A DNA stretch of 64,000 nucleotides from NCBI GenBank assembly GCA_937926105.1, contig CALANS010000128.1, positions 21,572 to 85,571 of the forward strand. The letters are read 5' to 3'. Source of the stretch: an uncultured Actinomycetes bacterium. GTDB lineage: Bacteria; Actinomycetota; Actinomycetes; Mycobacteriales; Nakamurellaceae. The position numbers and the translations under genes were made by a program. The notes under the pieces are model-generated. The model searched no databases. It was not told the DNA's origin and was given only the letters and a program-made list of their open reading frames with translations. Below are positions 8,763 through 16,472 of this stretch, one piece after another. Positions within the stretch are counted from its first letter, which is position 1. Every line of letters starts with the position of its first letter.

Positions 8763-9710
8763 TCAGCGTCCGGTGGTGAAGTCCTTGAGCCAGGCCAGCA
8801 GTGGCTCGGCGAGGTCGTCTCGCTCACAGGCCAGCGTCACGACCGTCTTGAGGTAGTCGAGCCGGTCGCCGGTGTCGTACCGGCGCCCCCGGAACACCAC
8901 GCCGAGCACCCCGCCCCCGTCGGCCGGGTCGGTATCGATCAGGGTGGCCAGGGCGTCGGTGAGCTGGATCTCGCCGCCCCGGCCCGGCCCGGTGCGCTCG
9001 AGCACGTCGAAGACCTGCGGGGTCAGCACGTACCGGCCGATGATGGCCAGGTTGGAGGGGGCCTCGGCGGGTTCGGGCTTTTCCACCAGCCCCTTCACCG
9101 CCACCACCTCGGCAGCCGAACCGACGCCGGAGGCCGGCACCGAGATCCCCTCCGGCACCGACGTCACGGCCGCGCACCCGTACAGGTGCACCTGCTCGGT
9201 GGGCACCTCCATGAGGGCGATCACCGAGCGACCGGTGGCCTGATGCACCTCGATCATCCGGCGCAGCAGGTGGTCTCGCGCATCGATCAGGTCGTCGCCC
9301 AGCAGCACCGCGAACGGAGCCGAGCCCACATGGTCGCGGGCGCACAGCACCGCGTGCCCCAGGCCCTTGGGATCGCCCTGCCGTACGTAGTGCAGGTTGG
9401 CCAGGGTCGTCGAGTACTGCACGGCCTGCAGCCGGTCGGTGTCGCCCTTGACCTGCAACAACGACTCCAACTCGTAGTTGCGGTCGAAGTGATCCTCCAG
9501 CGGACGCTTGTTCCGGCCGGTGATCATCAGGATGTTCTCCAGGCCGGCGGCCGCCGCCTCCTCCACGACGTACTGGATGGCCGGCTTGTCCACCACCGGG
9601 AGCATCTCCTTCGGGGTCGCCTTGGTGGCCGGGAGGAACCGGGTGCCCATGCCGGCCGCCGGGATGACGGCCCGAGTGACGCGGGCGGGACCGTTGTCGG
9701 AGTGGCTCAC
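8763..9710 (-). CDS. galU: UTP--glucose-1-phosphate uridylyltransferase
   Basis: 315 aa. Makes UDP-glucose from UTP and glucose 1-phosphate for polysaccharide, trehalose and glycolipid synthesis. The nucleotidyltransferase signature GMGTRFLPATKATPKEM stands at about residues 20-36, followed by VDKPAIQYVVEEA, RQGDPKGLGHAVLCA and the metal-binding Asp in VLLGDDLID. The C-terminal PGRGGEIQLTDAL and RRYDTGDRLDYLK blocks complete the GalU pattern. GTG at 9710 has AAAGG nine bases upstream. The upstream side carries a 15-base tandem repeat array. Confidence 0.95.
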   Translation of the reverse strand: MSHSDNGPARVTRAVIPAAGMGTRFLPATKATPKEMLPVVDKPAIQYVVEEAAAAGLENILMITGRNKRPLEDHFDRNYELESLLQVKGDTDRLQAVQYSTTLANLHYVRQGDPKGLGHAVLCARDHVGSAPFAVLLGDDLIDARDHLLRRMIEVHQATGRSVIALMEVPTEQVHLYGCAAVTSVPEGISVPASGVGSAAEVVAVKGLVEKPEPAEAPSNLAIIGRYVLTPQVFDVLERTGPGRGGEIQLTDALATLIDTDPADGGGVLGVVFRGRRYDTGDRLDYLKTVVTLACERDDLAEPLLAWLKDFTTGR

Positions 9711-9763
9711 GGATGACTGCCTTTCGCCGATATCGGCCGCGTCCGCCGCAGGAGCGGGGCGGT

Positions 9764-9808
9764 GTCCCAGTGGTTGTCGTGCCAGTGGTTGACGTGCCAG
9801 TGGCTGAG
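9764..9808. repeat. Three 15-bp tandem repeats upstream of galU
   Basis: Units at 9764-9778, 9779-9793 and 9794-9808 share the core CCAGTGG and differ at only a few positions; a degenerate fourth unit may follow. The array sits 54 bases upstream of the galU start and about 150 bases from the divergent pgsA-like gene. It could be an iterated regulator site or a slippage product. Confidence 0.7.
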
Positions 9809-9958
9809 CTTGCCAGCGGTGGGCACGTCAGTGACGCCGTCCAGCGTCTCACGCGGGGCGAGTTCGGCGGTGGTGCGGGCGGCGGGAACTAGACTCACGG
9901 GGGCCGTCGGCGCCCGGGTCCGACCCGGCCGGTGGTGACGAATCTTCGGGAGGCGCGG

Positions 9959-10582
9959 GTGCCCATCGATGCTGACGGGATCCGCGTCTGGACGGTGCCG
10001 AACCTGCTCTCGGTGCTGCGCCTGCTGGGCGTCCCGCTGTTCCTGTGGTTGCTGCTGGGCCCGCATGCCGATGGGTGGGCGCTGGCCGTGCTGGCGCTGT
10101 CTGCCATCACCGACTGGGCGGACGGCAAGCTGGCCCGACTGCTGGGCCAGTACAGCAAGCTGGGGGAGATGCTCGACCCGGCCGCCGACCGGCTGTACAT
10201 CCTGGCGACGCTGATCGGGTTCGTCATTCGCGGCTTCGTGCCGTGGTGGGTCGCCGTGATCATCGTGGGTCGCGACGTGGTGCTGGCGGCGGTCATCCCG
10301 CTGATCCGGCGGCACGGCTATCCGCCGTTGCCGGTGCTCTACCTGGGCAAGGCGGCGACCTTCGGATTGCTGTATGCCTTCCCGGTGCTGCTGTTGGGCT
10401 ATGCCGTCCCGGCCATCCATGCGGTGGCGGAGCCGGTCGGCCTGGCGTTCTTGATCTGGGGCATGGCGATGTACCTCTGGGTGGGGCTGCTGTACCTGCG
10501 GCAGGCCGGCTGGATCCTGGCCAGGACGCCGGTGGTGCCGGCAGCGGCCCGCCCGACGGCACGGAGCATTGCCGGTGCCTGA
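9959..10582 (+). CDS. CDP-alcohol phosphatidyltransferase (PgsA2-like)
   Basis: 207 aa with several membrane helices. The CDP-alcohol signature D-x2-DG-x2-AR-x8-9-G-x3-D-x3-D is intact in TDWADGKLARLLGQYSKLGE followed by MLDPAADR (about residues 48-75). Such enzymes attach an alcohol (glycerol phosphate, inositol phosphate or a second phospholipid) to CDP-diacylglycerol in the membrane. It corresponds by position to M. tuberculosis Rv1822 (pgsA2), the exact product of which is unsettled. GTG at 9959 is chosen for the GGGAGG five bases upstream; an earlier in-frame GTG at 9932 is possible. The stop overlaps the start of the DUF881 gene, so translation is coupled. Confidence 0.88.
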   Translation: MPIDADGIRVWTVPNLLSVLRLLGVPLFLWLLLGPHADGWALAVLALSAITDWADGKLARLLGQYSKLGEMLDPAADRLYILATLIGFVIRGFVPWWVAVIIVGRDVVLAAVIPLIRRHGYPPLPVLYLGKAATFGLLYAFPVLLLGYAVPAIHAVAEPVGLAFLIWGMAMYLWVGLLYLRQAGWILARTPVVPAAARPTARSIAGA

Positions 10583-11408
10583 GCCTGCCGGTCCGTCCGG
10601 AGCGCCGCGCCGCAACCCGCGGCCCGCCCTGCTGACCTCCATCCTCGGCGACACCCTCGATCCGGGCTATGCCGAGGCGGCGGCCCGCCGCGGAATGTCC
10701 GGCCCGCCGCCGGCCCGGCGGCACCTGGCCGGATGGGGCTATCTGGTGCTCGGCGTGCTCGCCGTGGGGTTGGTGCTCGGCATCGCCGCCCGCGCCACTG
10801 CCCAGTCCGCGCCGAGCGCGGAGCGGACCCGCGCGGCGCTGCTGGGCGATGTGCACGGAGCGCAGCAACGGATCGACTCGCTGGAGGCCCGGGCGTCGGT
10901 GCTGGACGACCAGGTGCGGTCGGCCCAGGCCAAGCTCGGCGCCACCGGTCCGCTGGCGACCGTGTCGGCGCTGGAACGGGCCGGGGCGATGCTGCCCGTC
11001 CAGGGTCCAGGGCTGCGGGTGGTGGTCGACATGGCCGACGATGGGTCCGACTCCGGCGTCGTGCTGGACGCCGACCTGCAGTTGCTGGTTAACGGGTTGT
11101 GGGCCTCCGGAGCGGAGGCGGTGAGCGTGGGCGGTGTTCGGTTGCGCGGGACGAGCACCATCCGGCAGGCGGGTGGTGCCATCCTGGTGGACAACACGCC
11201 GGTGTTCTGGCCACTGACCATCGACGCCATCGGCGACCCGTCGGCGCTGCACGTTTCGTTCGTCTCCACCGAGGGCTTCGGCCGGTTCGCCGCGTTCGCG
11301 TCCCTGTACGACATCCGCTTCGACGTCACCGCCCGCACCCATCTGACCGAGCCGGCGGCGCCCGGACCTGATCTGCGCTTCGCGACCGCCCTGACCTCCG
11401 GGGGGTGA
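10575..11408 (+). CDS. DUF881 membrane protein, first copy (Rv1823-like)
   Basis: 277 aa. A 55-residue Pro/Arg-rich cytosolic leader is followed by one transmembrane helix (GYLVLGVLAVGLVLGIAARA), a short coiled coil and the extracytoplasmic DUF881 domain. Typical domain blocks are visible: GPGLRVVVDMADD, LQLLVNGLWASGAEAVSVGG and FWPLTIDAIGDPSALH. DUF881 proteins occur beside Sbp in Firmicutes and Actinobacteria and are thought to be envelope or division-linked, without a known biochemical role. GTG at 10575 overlaps the end of the upstream gene; TTG at 10569 is an alternative. Next comes the sbp gene 72 bases later. Confidence 0.85.
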   Translation: MPEPAGPSGAPRRNPRPALLTSILGDTLDPGYAEAAARRGMSGPPPARRHLAGWGYLVLGVLAVGLVLGIAARATAQSAPSAERTRAALLGDVHGAQQRIDSLEARASVLDDQVRSAQAKLGATGPLATVSALERAGAMLPVQGPGLRVVVDMADDGSDSGVVLDADLQLLVNGLWASGAEAVSVGGVRLRGTSTIRQAGGAILVDNTPVFWPLTIDAIGDPSALHVSFVSTEGFGRFAAFASLYDIRFDVTARTHLTEPAAPGPDLRFATALTSGG

Positions 11409-11480
11409 GGATCCCGCCCCGGCCGTGCACCACCCGACCCACTCCACGCAGATCGACAGCAGCAGGCAACGAGGAGGACC

Positions 11481-11813
11481 GTGTACGCAGCAATCGCCCT
11501 GGTGGCCGGCATCGTCGTCGGCCTGTTCCTGCATCCCACGGTGCCCGACTGGATCGCGCCTTATCTGCCGATCGCGGTGATTGCGGCGCTGGATGCCGTC
11601 TTCGGTGGCCTGCGGGCCCGGTTGGACCGGATCTTCGACGCAAAGGTGTTTGTCGTCTCGTTCGTGGCCAACGTGCTGGTGGCGGCGCTGATCGTGTTCC
11701 TGGGCGACCAGCTCGGTGTGGGCAGCCAACTGTCTACGGCCGTCGTGGTGGTGCTGGGCATCCGCATCTTCGGGAACGTGGCCGCGATCAGGCGGCACAT
11801 CTTCAAGGCATGA
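11481..11813 (+). CDS. sbp: Small basic protein Sbp (DUF1290)
   Basis: 110 aa, with three hydrophobic helices separated by short basic loops (ALDAVFGGLRARLDRIFDAK and RIFGNVAAIRRHIF are the family hallmarks). Function unknown; the family is conserved next to DUF881 genes and, in Bacillus, near division genes. The GTG start has GAGGAGG six bases upstream. The TGA overlaps the ATG of the second DUF881 gene (ATGA), so the two proteins are translationally coupled and probably made in a fixed ratio. Confidence 0.9.
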   Translation: MYAAIALVAGIVVGLFLHPTVPDWIAPYLPIAVIAALDAVFGGLRARLDRIFDAKVFVVSFVANVLVAALIVFLGDQLGVGSQLSTAVVVVLGIRIFGNVAAIRRHIFKA

Positions 11814-12637
11814 CCGACACTCCCTCGGCCGCCACCGGCCCGCCACCGCCCGACGACCGCGAGCCGGAGGACGTCGGCTCGCGGCAGGACGGCCCGGGCC
11901 AAACCACCGCGGACCCTGCTCCGGAACCCAGCCCCAGTCAGGCCGGCTCGAGTCAGGCCGCCACGCCGGTGGCCGTCCGCGTGGTGGTGGCCCTGCTATG
12001 CGCCCTGCTCGGATTCGCGCTGATCGTCCAGGTGCGGCGCACCACCTCCGGGGATGCCCTGGCCACGGCTCGCCCGGACGACCTGGTCGCCCTGCTGGAC
12101 GGCCTGCAGCACCGCGAGGATGCTCTGCAGGGGGAGGTGGCCGACCTGCAGGCCACCCTCGACCGGCTGCGCCGGGCCGGGGCCTCATCGGCGGAGGCCC
12201 TGGCCGAGGCGGGACGGCAGGCACAGGCGCTGGGCATCCTGGTGGGCACCGTGCCGGCGGCCGGTCCGGGAGTGCGCATCACCATCGATGACCCGCAGGG
12301 GGTGGTGCCGCCCGAGGTGCTGCTGGACGCCGTCTCGGAGCTGCGCAACGCCGGCGCCGAGGCGTTCGAGGTGAACGGGGTACGGATCGTCGTCAGCTCC
12401 GCGTTCACCGGGACGGCCGGAGCGGTGCTGCTGGATCGGACCCCGCTGACCGCCCCGTACATCGTCACCGCCATCGGTGATCCCCCCACGCTGTCCGCGG
12501 CGATGGCCATCCCCGGTGGCGTGCTGGATACCGTGCGGCGGGCCGGCGGCAGCATGACCACCAGCCAGCGCGACCGCGTGGTGGTCGATGCGATCCATCA
12601 GGCTCGAGAACCCCAGTACGCCAAGCCCGTCGGCTGA
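11810..12637 (+). CDS. DUF881 membrane protein, second copy (Rv1825-like)
   Basis: 275 aa. Same design as the copy before sbp: a 60-residue Pro/Glu/Asp-rich cytosolic leader, one transmembrane segment (VVVALLCALLGFALIVQV), a coiled-coil stretch rich in Leu, Gln and Asp, and the DUF881 fold with GPGVRITIDDP, ELRNAGAEAFEVNGVRIV and PYIVTAIGDPPTL. The acidic leader, in contrast to the basic one of the first copy, suggests different cytoplasmic contacts. It starts inside the sbp stop codon. Two DUF881 paralogues flanking Sbp is the conserved actinobacterial pattern and implies one complex; that is inference. Confidence 0.87.
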   Translation: MTDTPSAATGPPPPDDREPEDVGSRQDGPGQTTADPAPEPSPSQAGSSQAATPVAVRVVVALLCALLGFALIVQVRRTTSGDALATARPDDLVALLDGLQHREDALQGEVADLQATLDRLRRAGASSAEALAEAGRQAQALGILVGTVPAAGPGVRITIDDPQGVVPPEVLLDAVSELRNAGAEAFEVNGVRIVVSSAFTGTAGAVLLDRTPLTAPYIVTAIGDPPTLSAAMAIPGGVLDTVRRAGGSMTTSQRDRVVVDAIHQAREPQYAKPVG

Positions 12638-12780
12638 TTCGGCTGTCCCGGCGACCGACGCCGACCATCCGGGTGTCGCGTCCGGCCGGCCGGTGCGTCA
12701 TGATGACCACGTCCCCGGCACCGGGCCGCGCAGACTGCGCTGCCCGGCATGCCACCACTGACCATCAGGAAGGGCGGGCC

Positions 12781-13164
12781 GTGATCCCCGACGACCTGCG
12801 TTACACCGCGGACCACGAGTGGGTGCGCAGCACCGATGGCGGGTCGGTGCGGATCGGCATCACCGATTACGCCCAGAACTCGCTGGGCGACATCGTCTTC
12901 GTCCAGATGCCCGAGCCGGGCACTGCCGTCACTGCTGGCGAGCCGCTCGGCGAGGTGGAGTCCACCAAGTCCGTCTCGGATGTGCTGGCTCCCGTCGCGG
13001 GCACCGTCACCGCACGCAACGACGCGCTGGACGCCACGCCCGAGCTGGTCAACACCGATCCCTACGGGGACGGCTGGCTCATCGAGCTGGAGCCGGCCGA
13101 CCCGGCCGACATCGATGCGCTGCTGGATGCCGACGGGTACACCGAGGTCGTCGGCGAGGGCTGA
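12781..13164 (+). CDS. gcvH: Glycine cleavage system H protein
   Basis: 127 aa, full length. Carries the lipoyl arm that shuttles the aminomethyl group between P, T and L proteins of the glycine cleavage system. The lipoylated lysine is Lys63 in EVESTKSVSD; YTADHEWV and NTDPYGDGWLIELE are standard H-protein blocks. GTG at 12781 is preceded by AGGAAGG. In this window gcvP lies 6.5 kb downstream behind a glycine riboswitch, while gcvT is not present, so the H gene is under separate control with garA. Confidence 0.95.
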   Translation: MIPDDLRYTADHEWVRSTDGGSVRIGITDYAQNSLGDIVFVQMPEPGTAVTAGEPLGEVESTKSVSDVLAPVAGTVTARNDALDATPELVNTDPYGDGWLIELEPADPADIDALLDADGYTEVVGEG

Positions 13165-13317
13165 GGCTCTGCGGGAGATGGCTGCGGCGGCGTACTCCGG
13201 GCTTCGATGCGTACACCTCCAGCGGATACCGGGCGGACCGCCGGCACGGTACGGTCGGAGCCGGAGACAACGAGGCGACCGGCGGGCCGGTGGTCGGGCA
13301 CGACAAGGAGCGACGCG

Positions 13318-13779
13318 GTGACACAGGGCGAACATGAGTCCGCGGCGGACACCACCTCGGTCTTCACGTCGGGGCTGATCGGCCCCGACTCGGGCGCCGA
13401 GCCGGAGACCGGTGAGGAGTCGTTGACCGGCGTCGAGGGCCTGCCGGCCGGCACGGCGCTGCTGGTGGTCAAGCGCGGGCCCAATGCGGGCTCGAGGTTC
13501 CAGCTGGATTCTGATGTCGTCACGGCGGGGCGTCACCCCGACAGCGACATCTTCCTGGACGATGTGTCGGTCTCCCGTCGGCATGCGGAGTTTCGGCGGG
13601 TCGCAGAGGGATTCGAGGTCGTGGACGTCGGGTCGCTGAACGGCACCTACGTCAACCGGGAGCCGGTCGAGTCGTCCGCGCTGGCCGGCGGTGACGAGAT
13701 CCAGATCGGCAAGTTCCGCCTGGTGTTCCTGACCGGTGCCGCGCCGGACGCGGCCGCGGCGCCCGCTGCGGGCTCATGA
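13318..13779 (+). CDS. garA: FHA-domain phospho-switch protein GarA (OdhI-like)
   Basis: 153 aa. Very close to mycobacterial GarA: the segment from GVEGLPAGTALLVVKRG to the end of the FHA domain is nearly identical from memory, including phosphothreonine-binding residues in GRHPDSDI, SVSRRHAEF and DVGSLNGTYVN. The N-terminal tail has the kinase target DTTSVF (Thr12, Thr13), equivalent to ETTSVF phosphorylated by PknG and PknB. Unphosphorylated GarA binds and inhibits 2-oxoglutarate dehydrogenase and NAD-glutamate dehydrogenase and activates glutamate synthase; phosphorylation folds the tail onto the FHA domain and switches this off. GTG at 13318 has AAGGAG seven bases upstream. The ATGA overlap with the next gene couples their translation. 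Confidence 0.95.
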   Translation: MTQGEHESAADTTSVFTSGLIGPDSGAEPETGEESLTGVEGLPAGTALLVVKRGPNAGSRFQLDSDVVTAGRHPDSDIFLDDVSVSRRHAEFRRVAEGFEVVDVGSLNGTYVNREPVESSALAGGDEIQIGKFRLVFLTGAAPDAAAAPAAGS

Positions 13780-14504
13780 CGGCAGCGGGTGCACCCCAGG
13801 GTTCCGCAGGGTTGAGTATCGGGGCGGTGCTCGCCAAGCTCCGGCCGGAGTTCCGGGACCTGTCCATCTCCAAGATCCGGTTCCTGGAGTCCGAGCAGTT
13901 GGTGACCCCGGACCGCACCTCGTCGGGGTACCGGCAGTTCTCGGCCGCCGACGTCGAACGGCTCCGGTACGTGCTGGCCGCGCAGCGGGATCACTACCTG
14001 CCGCTGCGGGTGATCAAGGAACAGCTGGACGCGATCGACCGTGGCCTGGAGCCGGCCACCCCGACGCCGCGATTGCCCCGGTCGCTGGTGGCCACCTCCG
14101 GCCCGGCGCCGCAGTCCTTCGCCGCCTCCAACGAGGTGCGGATGACCCGCGACGAGCTGTTGGCCGAGGCCGGGCTGGATGCCGACCAGCTCGCCGAGCT
14201 GGAGTCCTTCGGGCTGGTGACGGCCGCCTCCGGTGGCTTCTACGACGCCGACGCCGCGCTGGCCGCCCGCACCGTCTCCGAGCTGCTGGCGCTGGGCCTG
14301 GAGCCGCGACACCTGCGGTCGTTCCGCACCGCCGCCGATCGCGCTGCCGCCATGGTCGCGCAGCTGGTCGCGGCGCAGGCGCGGCAGCGCGACCCGGATG
14401 CCCGACAGCGGGCCGGCGCCGCTGCGGCTTCGCACGCCTCGGTGCTGCTGCGGCTACATGCGCTGCTGATCAAGGCCGCGCTGCGCCGCGAACTGGGGAC
14501 CTGA
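13776..14504 (+). CDS. ftsR: MerR-family regulator, FtsR / Rv1828 type
   Basis: 242 aa. MerR winged helix-turn-helix at the N-terminus (LSIGAVLAKLRPEFRDLSIS, then RFLESEQLVTPDRTSSGYR and FSAADVERLRYVLAAQRD, residues 13-75), a linker, and a C-terminal domain (MTRDELLAEAGL...GLEPRHLRSFRTAADR) found in the Rv1828/FtsR subgroup. In Corynebacterium glutamicum FtsR activates ftsZ; the same role here is by family and position. It starts within the garA stop codon. The genes garA, ftsR, bfn and a second MerR gene keep the M. tuberculosis order. Confidence 0.9.
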   Translation: MTAAGAPQGSAGLSIGAVLAKLRPEFRDLSISKIRFLESEQLVTPDRTSSGYRQFSAADVERLRYVLAAQRDHYLPLRVIKEQLDAIDRGLEPATPTPRLPRSLVATSGPAPQSFAASNEVRMTRDELLAEAGLDADQLAELESFGLVTAASGGFYDADAALAARTVSELLALGLEPRHLRSFRTAADRAAAMVAQLVAAQARQRDPDARQRAGAAAASHASVLLRLHALLIKAALRRELGT

Positions 14505-14613
14505 TCGAGCGGGTTGGCAGCGCCGGTCGCCGGGCCGTCTGTCACCAATCGAGCCCATCGCCGGCCGGCACGGTCCGTGTAGCGTTTGCGGCAGGAGGAG
14601 AAGGGCCCCAGAG

Positions 14614-15117
14614 ATGATCGAGATGCGGATCGTCGGCGTCAGGGTCGAGATGCCCAACCAGCAGCCGATCCTCATGCTGACCGAGACTGTCGGCACCCGC
14701 AGCCTGCCGATCCTGATCGGCTCGGCCGAGGCCACGGCCATCGCCATGCACCTGCAGGGCATGACCCCGCCGCGGCCGATGACGCACGACCTGTTCCGGG
14801 ACGTCATCGCGGCGGTCGGCCGCTCGCTGACCCAGGTCAGGGTGGTCGACTTCCGGGAGGGCACCTTCTACGGCGAGCTGGTCTTCGACAACGGGGTGAC
14901 GGTGTCCGCCCGGCCGTCCGACGCCGTTGCCCTTGCGGTGCGGTGCACGGTGCCGGTGTTCGTGGCGGAGGCCGTACTGGACGAGGCGGGCATCGTGATC
15001 ACCGAGGAGCCGCCGGCGGCCGAGGAGGCCATCACCGACCCGGAGGGGGAGGTGGAGCGGTTCCGGGAATTCCTGGACTCCGTCTCCCCGGAGGACTTCG
15101 GCCCGGAAGACCAGTGA
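14614..15117 (+). CDS. Bifunctional nuclease-family protein (DUF151)
   Basis: 167 aa. DUF151/BFN fold with the diagnostic blocks LMLTETVGTRSLPILIGSAE, GMTPPRPMTHDL and SARPSDAVALAVR, followed by an acidic C-terminal tail (EEPPAAEE to SPEDFGPED). Homologues have DNase and RNase activity in plants and are conserved but poorly studied in Actinobacteria (Rv1829). The ATG is 20 bases after a GGAGGAGAAGG purine run. The gene lies between two MerR-type regulators. Confidence 0.9.
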   Translation: MIEMRIVGVRVEMPNQQPILMLTETVGTRSLPILIGSAEATAIAMHLQGMTPPRPMTHDLFRDVIAAVGRSLTQVRVVDFREGTFYGELVFDNGVTVSARPSDAVALAVRCTVPVFVAEAVLDEAGIVITEEPPAAEEAITDPEGEVERFREFLDSVSPEDFGPEDQ

Positions 15118-15188
15118 CGGCGCACGCCGGCCACCACGAACCCTTCACCTAACCCTGAAGTTGACATTGAGACACGCCGCGGCGGACG

Positions 15189-15217
15189 TTGACCCCGCCG
15201 GATCCCGCGCCTACCGT
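15189..15217 (+). promoter_or_regulatory. Candidate promoter of the second MerR gene
   Basis: TTGACC (15189-15194) and TACCGT (15212-15217) are separated by exactly 17 bases, about 105 bases before the start codon. A further TTGACA stands 27 bases upstream. Good vegetative-type match by eye, no transcript data. Confidence 0.45.
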
Positions 15218-15323
15218 CAGCCCTACAAGTCACGCCGATGTGATTCACCCGGAAGCCGAGACCGAGACCCACATGAGGGTGGCGGTCTGATGGTGACGGG
15301 CCGGAATGAGCGGGAGACGGGCG

Positions 15324-15866
15324 ATGGGTGAGACCGGGCAGGACGCGCTGTTCCCCCATGCGGTGATCCCCGACGAACACGTCGGCTATCGCGGGCCCAC
15401 CGCCTGCGCCGCGGCCGGCATCACCTACCGGCAGCTGGACTACTGGGCACGCACCGGCCTGGTGGAGCCCACGGTTCGCGGCGCCAAGGGCTCCGGCAGT
15501 CAGCGGCTGTACTCGTTCACCGACATTCTGGTGCTCAAGGTCGTCAAGCGCCTGCTGGACACCGGGGTCTCGCTGCACAACATTCGGGTCGCGATCGACT
15601 ACCTGCGCTCGCGCGGGGTCGAGGACCTGGCGGGGGTGACGTTGTTCTCCGACGGCGCCAGCGTCTACGAGTGCACCTCGCCCGAGGAGATCGTCGATCT
15701 GCTGCAGGGCGGCCAGGGGGTATTCGGGATCGCCGTTGGTGGCGCGATGCGCGAGGTCACCGGCACGCTGGCCGAGTTCCCCGCGGAGCGGGTGGATGGC
15801 GACCGGCTGGTGGAGGTTGCCACCGACGAACTTGCGGCCCGGCGTCGGGCACGCACTGCGGGCTAG
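15324..15866 (+). CDS. MerR-family regulator, ResR / Rv1830 type
   Basis: 180 aa. One MerR helix-turn-helix (GYRGPTACAAAGITYRQLDY, WARTGLVEPTVRGAKGSGSQ, then LYSFTDILVLKVVKRLLDTG) followed by SLHNIRVAIDYLRSRGV and a C-terminal region with VTLFSDGASVYECTSPEE. This matches Rv1830, a growth and antibiotic-tolerance regulator in M. tuberculosis. ATG at 15324 is preferred over ATG at 15306 because GGGAG lies seven bases before it. The gene has its own 206-base upstream region with a promoter-like sequence, so it is probably separately transcribed from bfn. Confidence 0.88.
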   Translation: MGETGQDALFPHAVIPDEHVGYRGPTACAAAGITYRQLDYWARTGLVEPTVRGAKGSGSQRLYSFTDILVLKVVKRLLDTGVSLHNIRVAIDYLRSRGVEDLAGVTLFSDGASVYECTSPEEIVDLLQGGQGVFGIAVGGAMREVTGTLAEFPAERVDGDRLVEVATDELAARRRARTAG

Positions 15867-15941
15867 CCGCATCCTCGCCCGGCAACGGGCATCACGTCTC
15901 ACCGTCAACGACCACATCGCTGCGCGAGCACGCACCTGCGG

Positions 15942-15954
15942 TTAGGCTGCCTAA
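15942..15954. promoter_or_regulatory. MarR-type operator
   Basis: TTAGGC-T-GCCTAA is a perfect 13-base palindrome 17 bases before the marR start codon, partly repeated by the adjacent GGTAGACTAAC. The position over the start of the marR-MFS operon fits autorepression. Binding by this MarR protein is inferred. Confidence 0.6.
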
Positions 15955-15971
15955 TGAGGTAGACTAACGAC

Positions 15972-16472
15972 GTGACGGAGCCCGGTGAGATGCAGACCAC
16001 CGGCCCCGACCACACCACCGCCGCGACTCCGGCCGACCCGCGCACCGCCGATCAACACACCGACTCGGCCGTCGCCACCCTGCGGGCCGCGGTACTGGTG
16101 CTGTCCCGGCGAATGCGCTACCGACAGGCCAGCGATGACATCTCCTCCGCTGAGGCGGCCGTGCTGGGCCGGTTGGGCATGGGACCGCGGACCCCCGGGC
16201 AGCTGGCCAAGGCCGAACACGTTCGCCCGCCGTCCATGACGCGCACCATCTACCGGTTGGAGCAGCGCGGCTATGTCCGTCGCAAGGCCGACCCGCAGGA
16301 CGGCCGGCAGACCCTGGTATTCCGCACCGCCGCCGGCGACGAGTTCGCCCAGCGGTCCCGAGAACTGCGCACCGCGTGGCTCGCCGGTCAGTTCGACAAA
16401 CTCGACCCGGCCGACCGGCAGCTCCTCGCGAGTGCCGCCGACGCGCTGCGTCGGCTGTCCGACCTGCCATGA
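15972..16472 (+). CDS. MarR-family transcriptional regulator
   Basis: 166 aa. A 30-residue polar N-terminal extension precedes the winged helix domain: DISSAEAAVLGRLGMGP, TPGQLAKAEHVRPPSMTRT, IYRLEQRGYVRRKADPQDGR with the wing. MarR proteins repress neighbouring efflux or detoxification genes and release DNA on ligand binding. The following MFS exporter gene starts inside its stop codon (ATGA), so the two form a typical self-regulated efflux operon. A palindrome just upstream is the likely operator. No strong ribosome site is seen before GTG 15972; the transcript may have a very short leader. Confidence 0.88.
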   Translation: MTEPGEMQTTGPDHTTAATPADPRTADQHTDSAVATLRAAVLVLSRRMRYRQASDDISSAEAAVLGRLGMGPRTPGQLAKAEHVRPPSMTRTIYRLEQRGYVRRKADPQDGRQTLVFRTAAGDEFAQRSRELRTAWLAGQFDKLDPADRQLLASAADALRRLSDLP

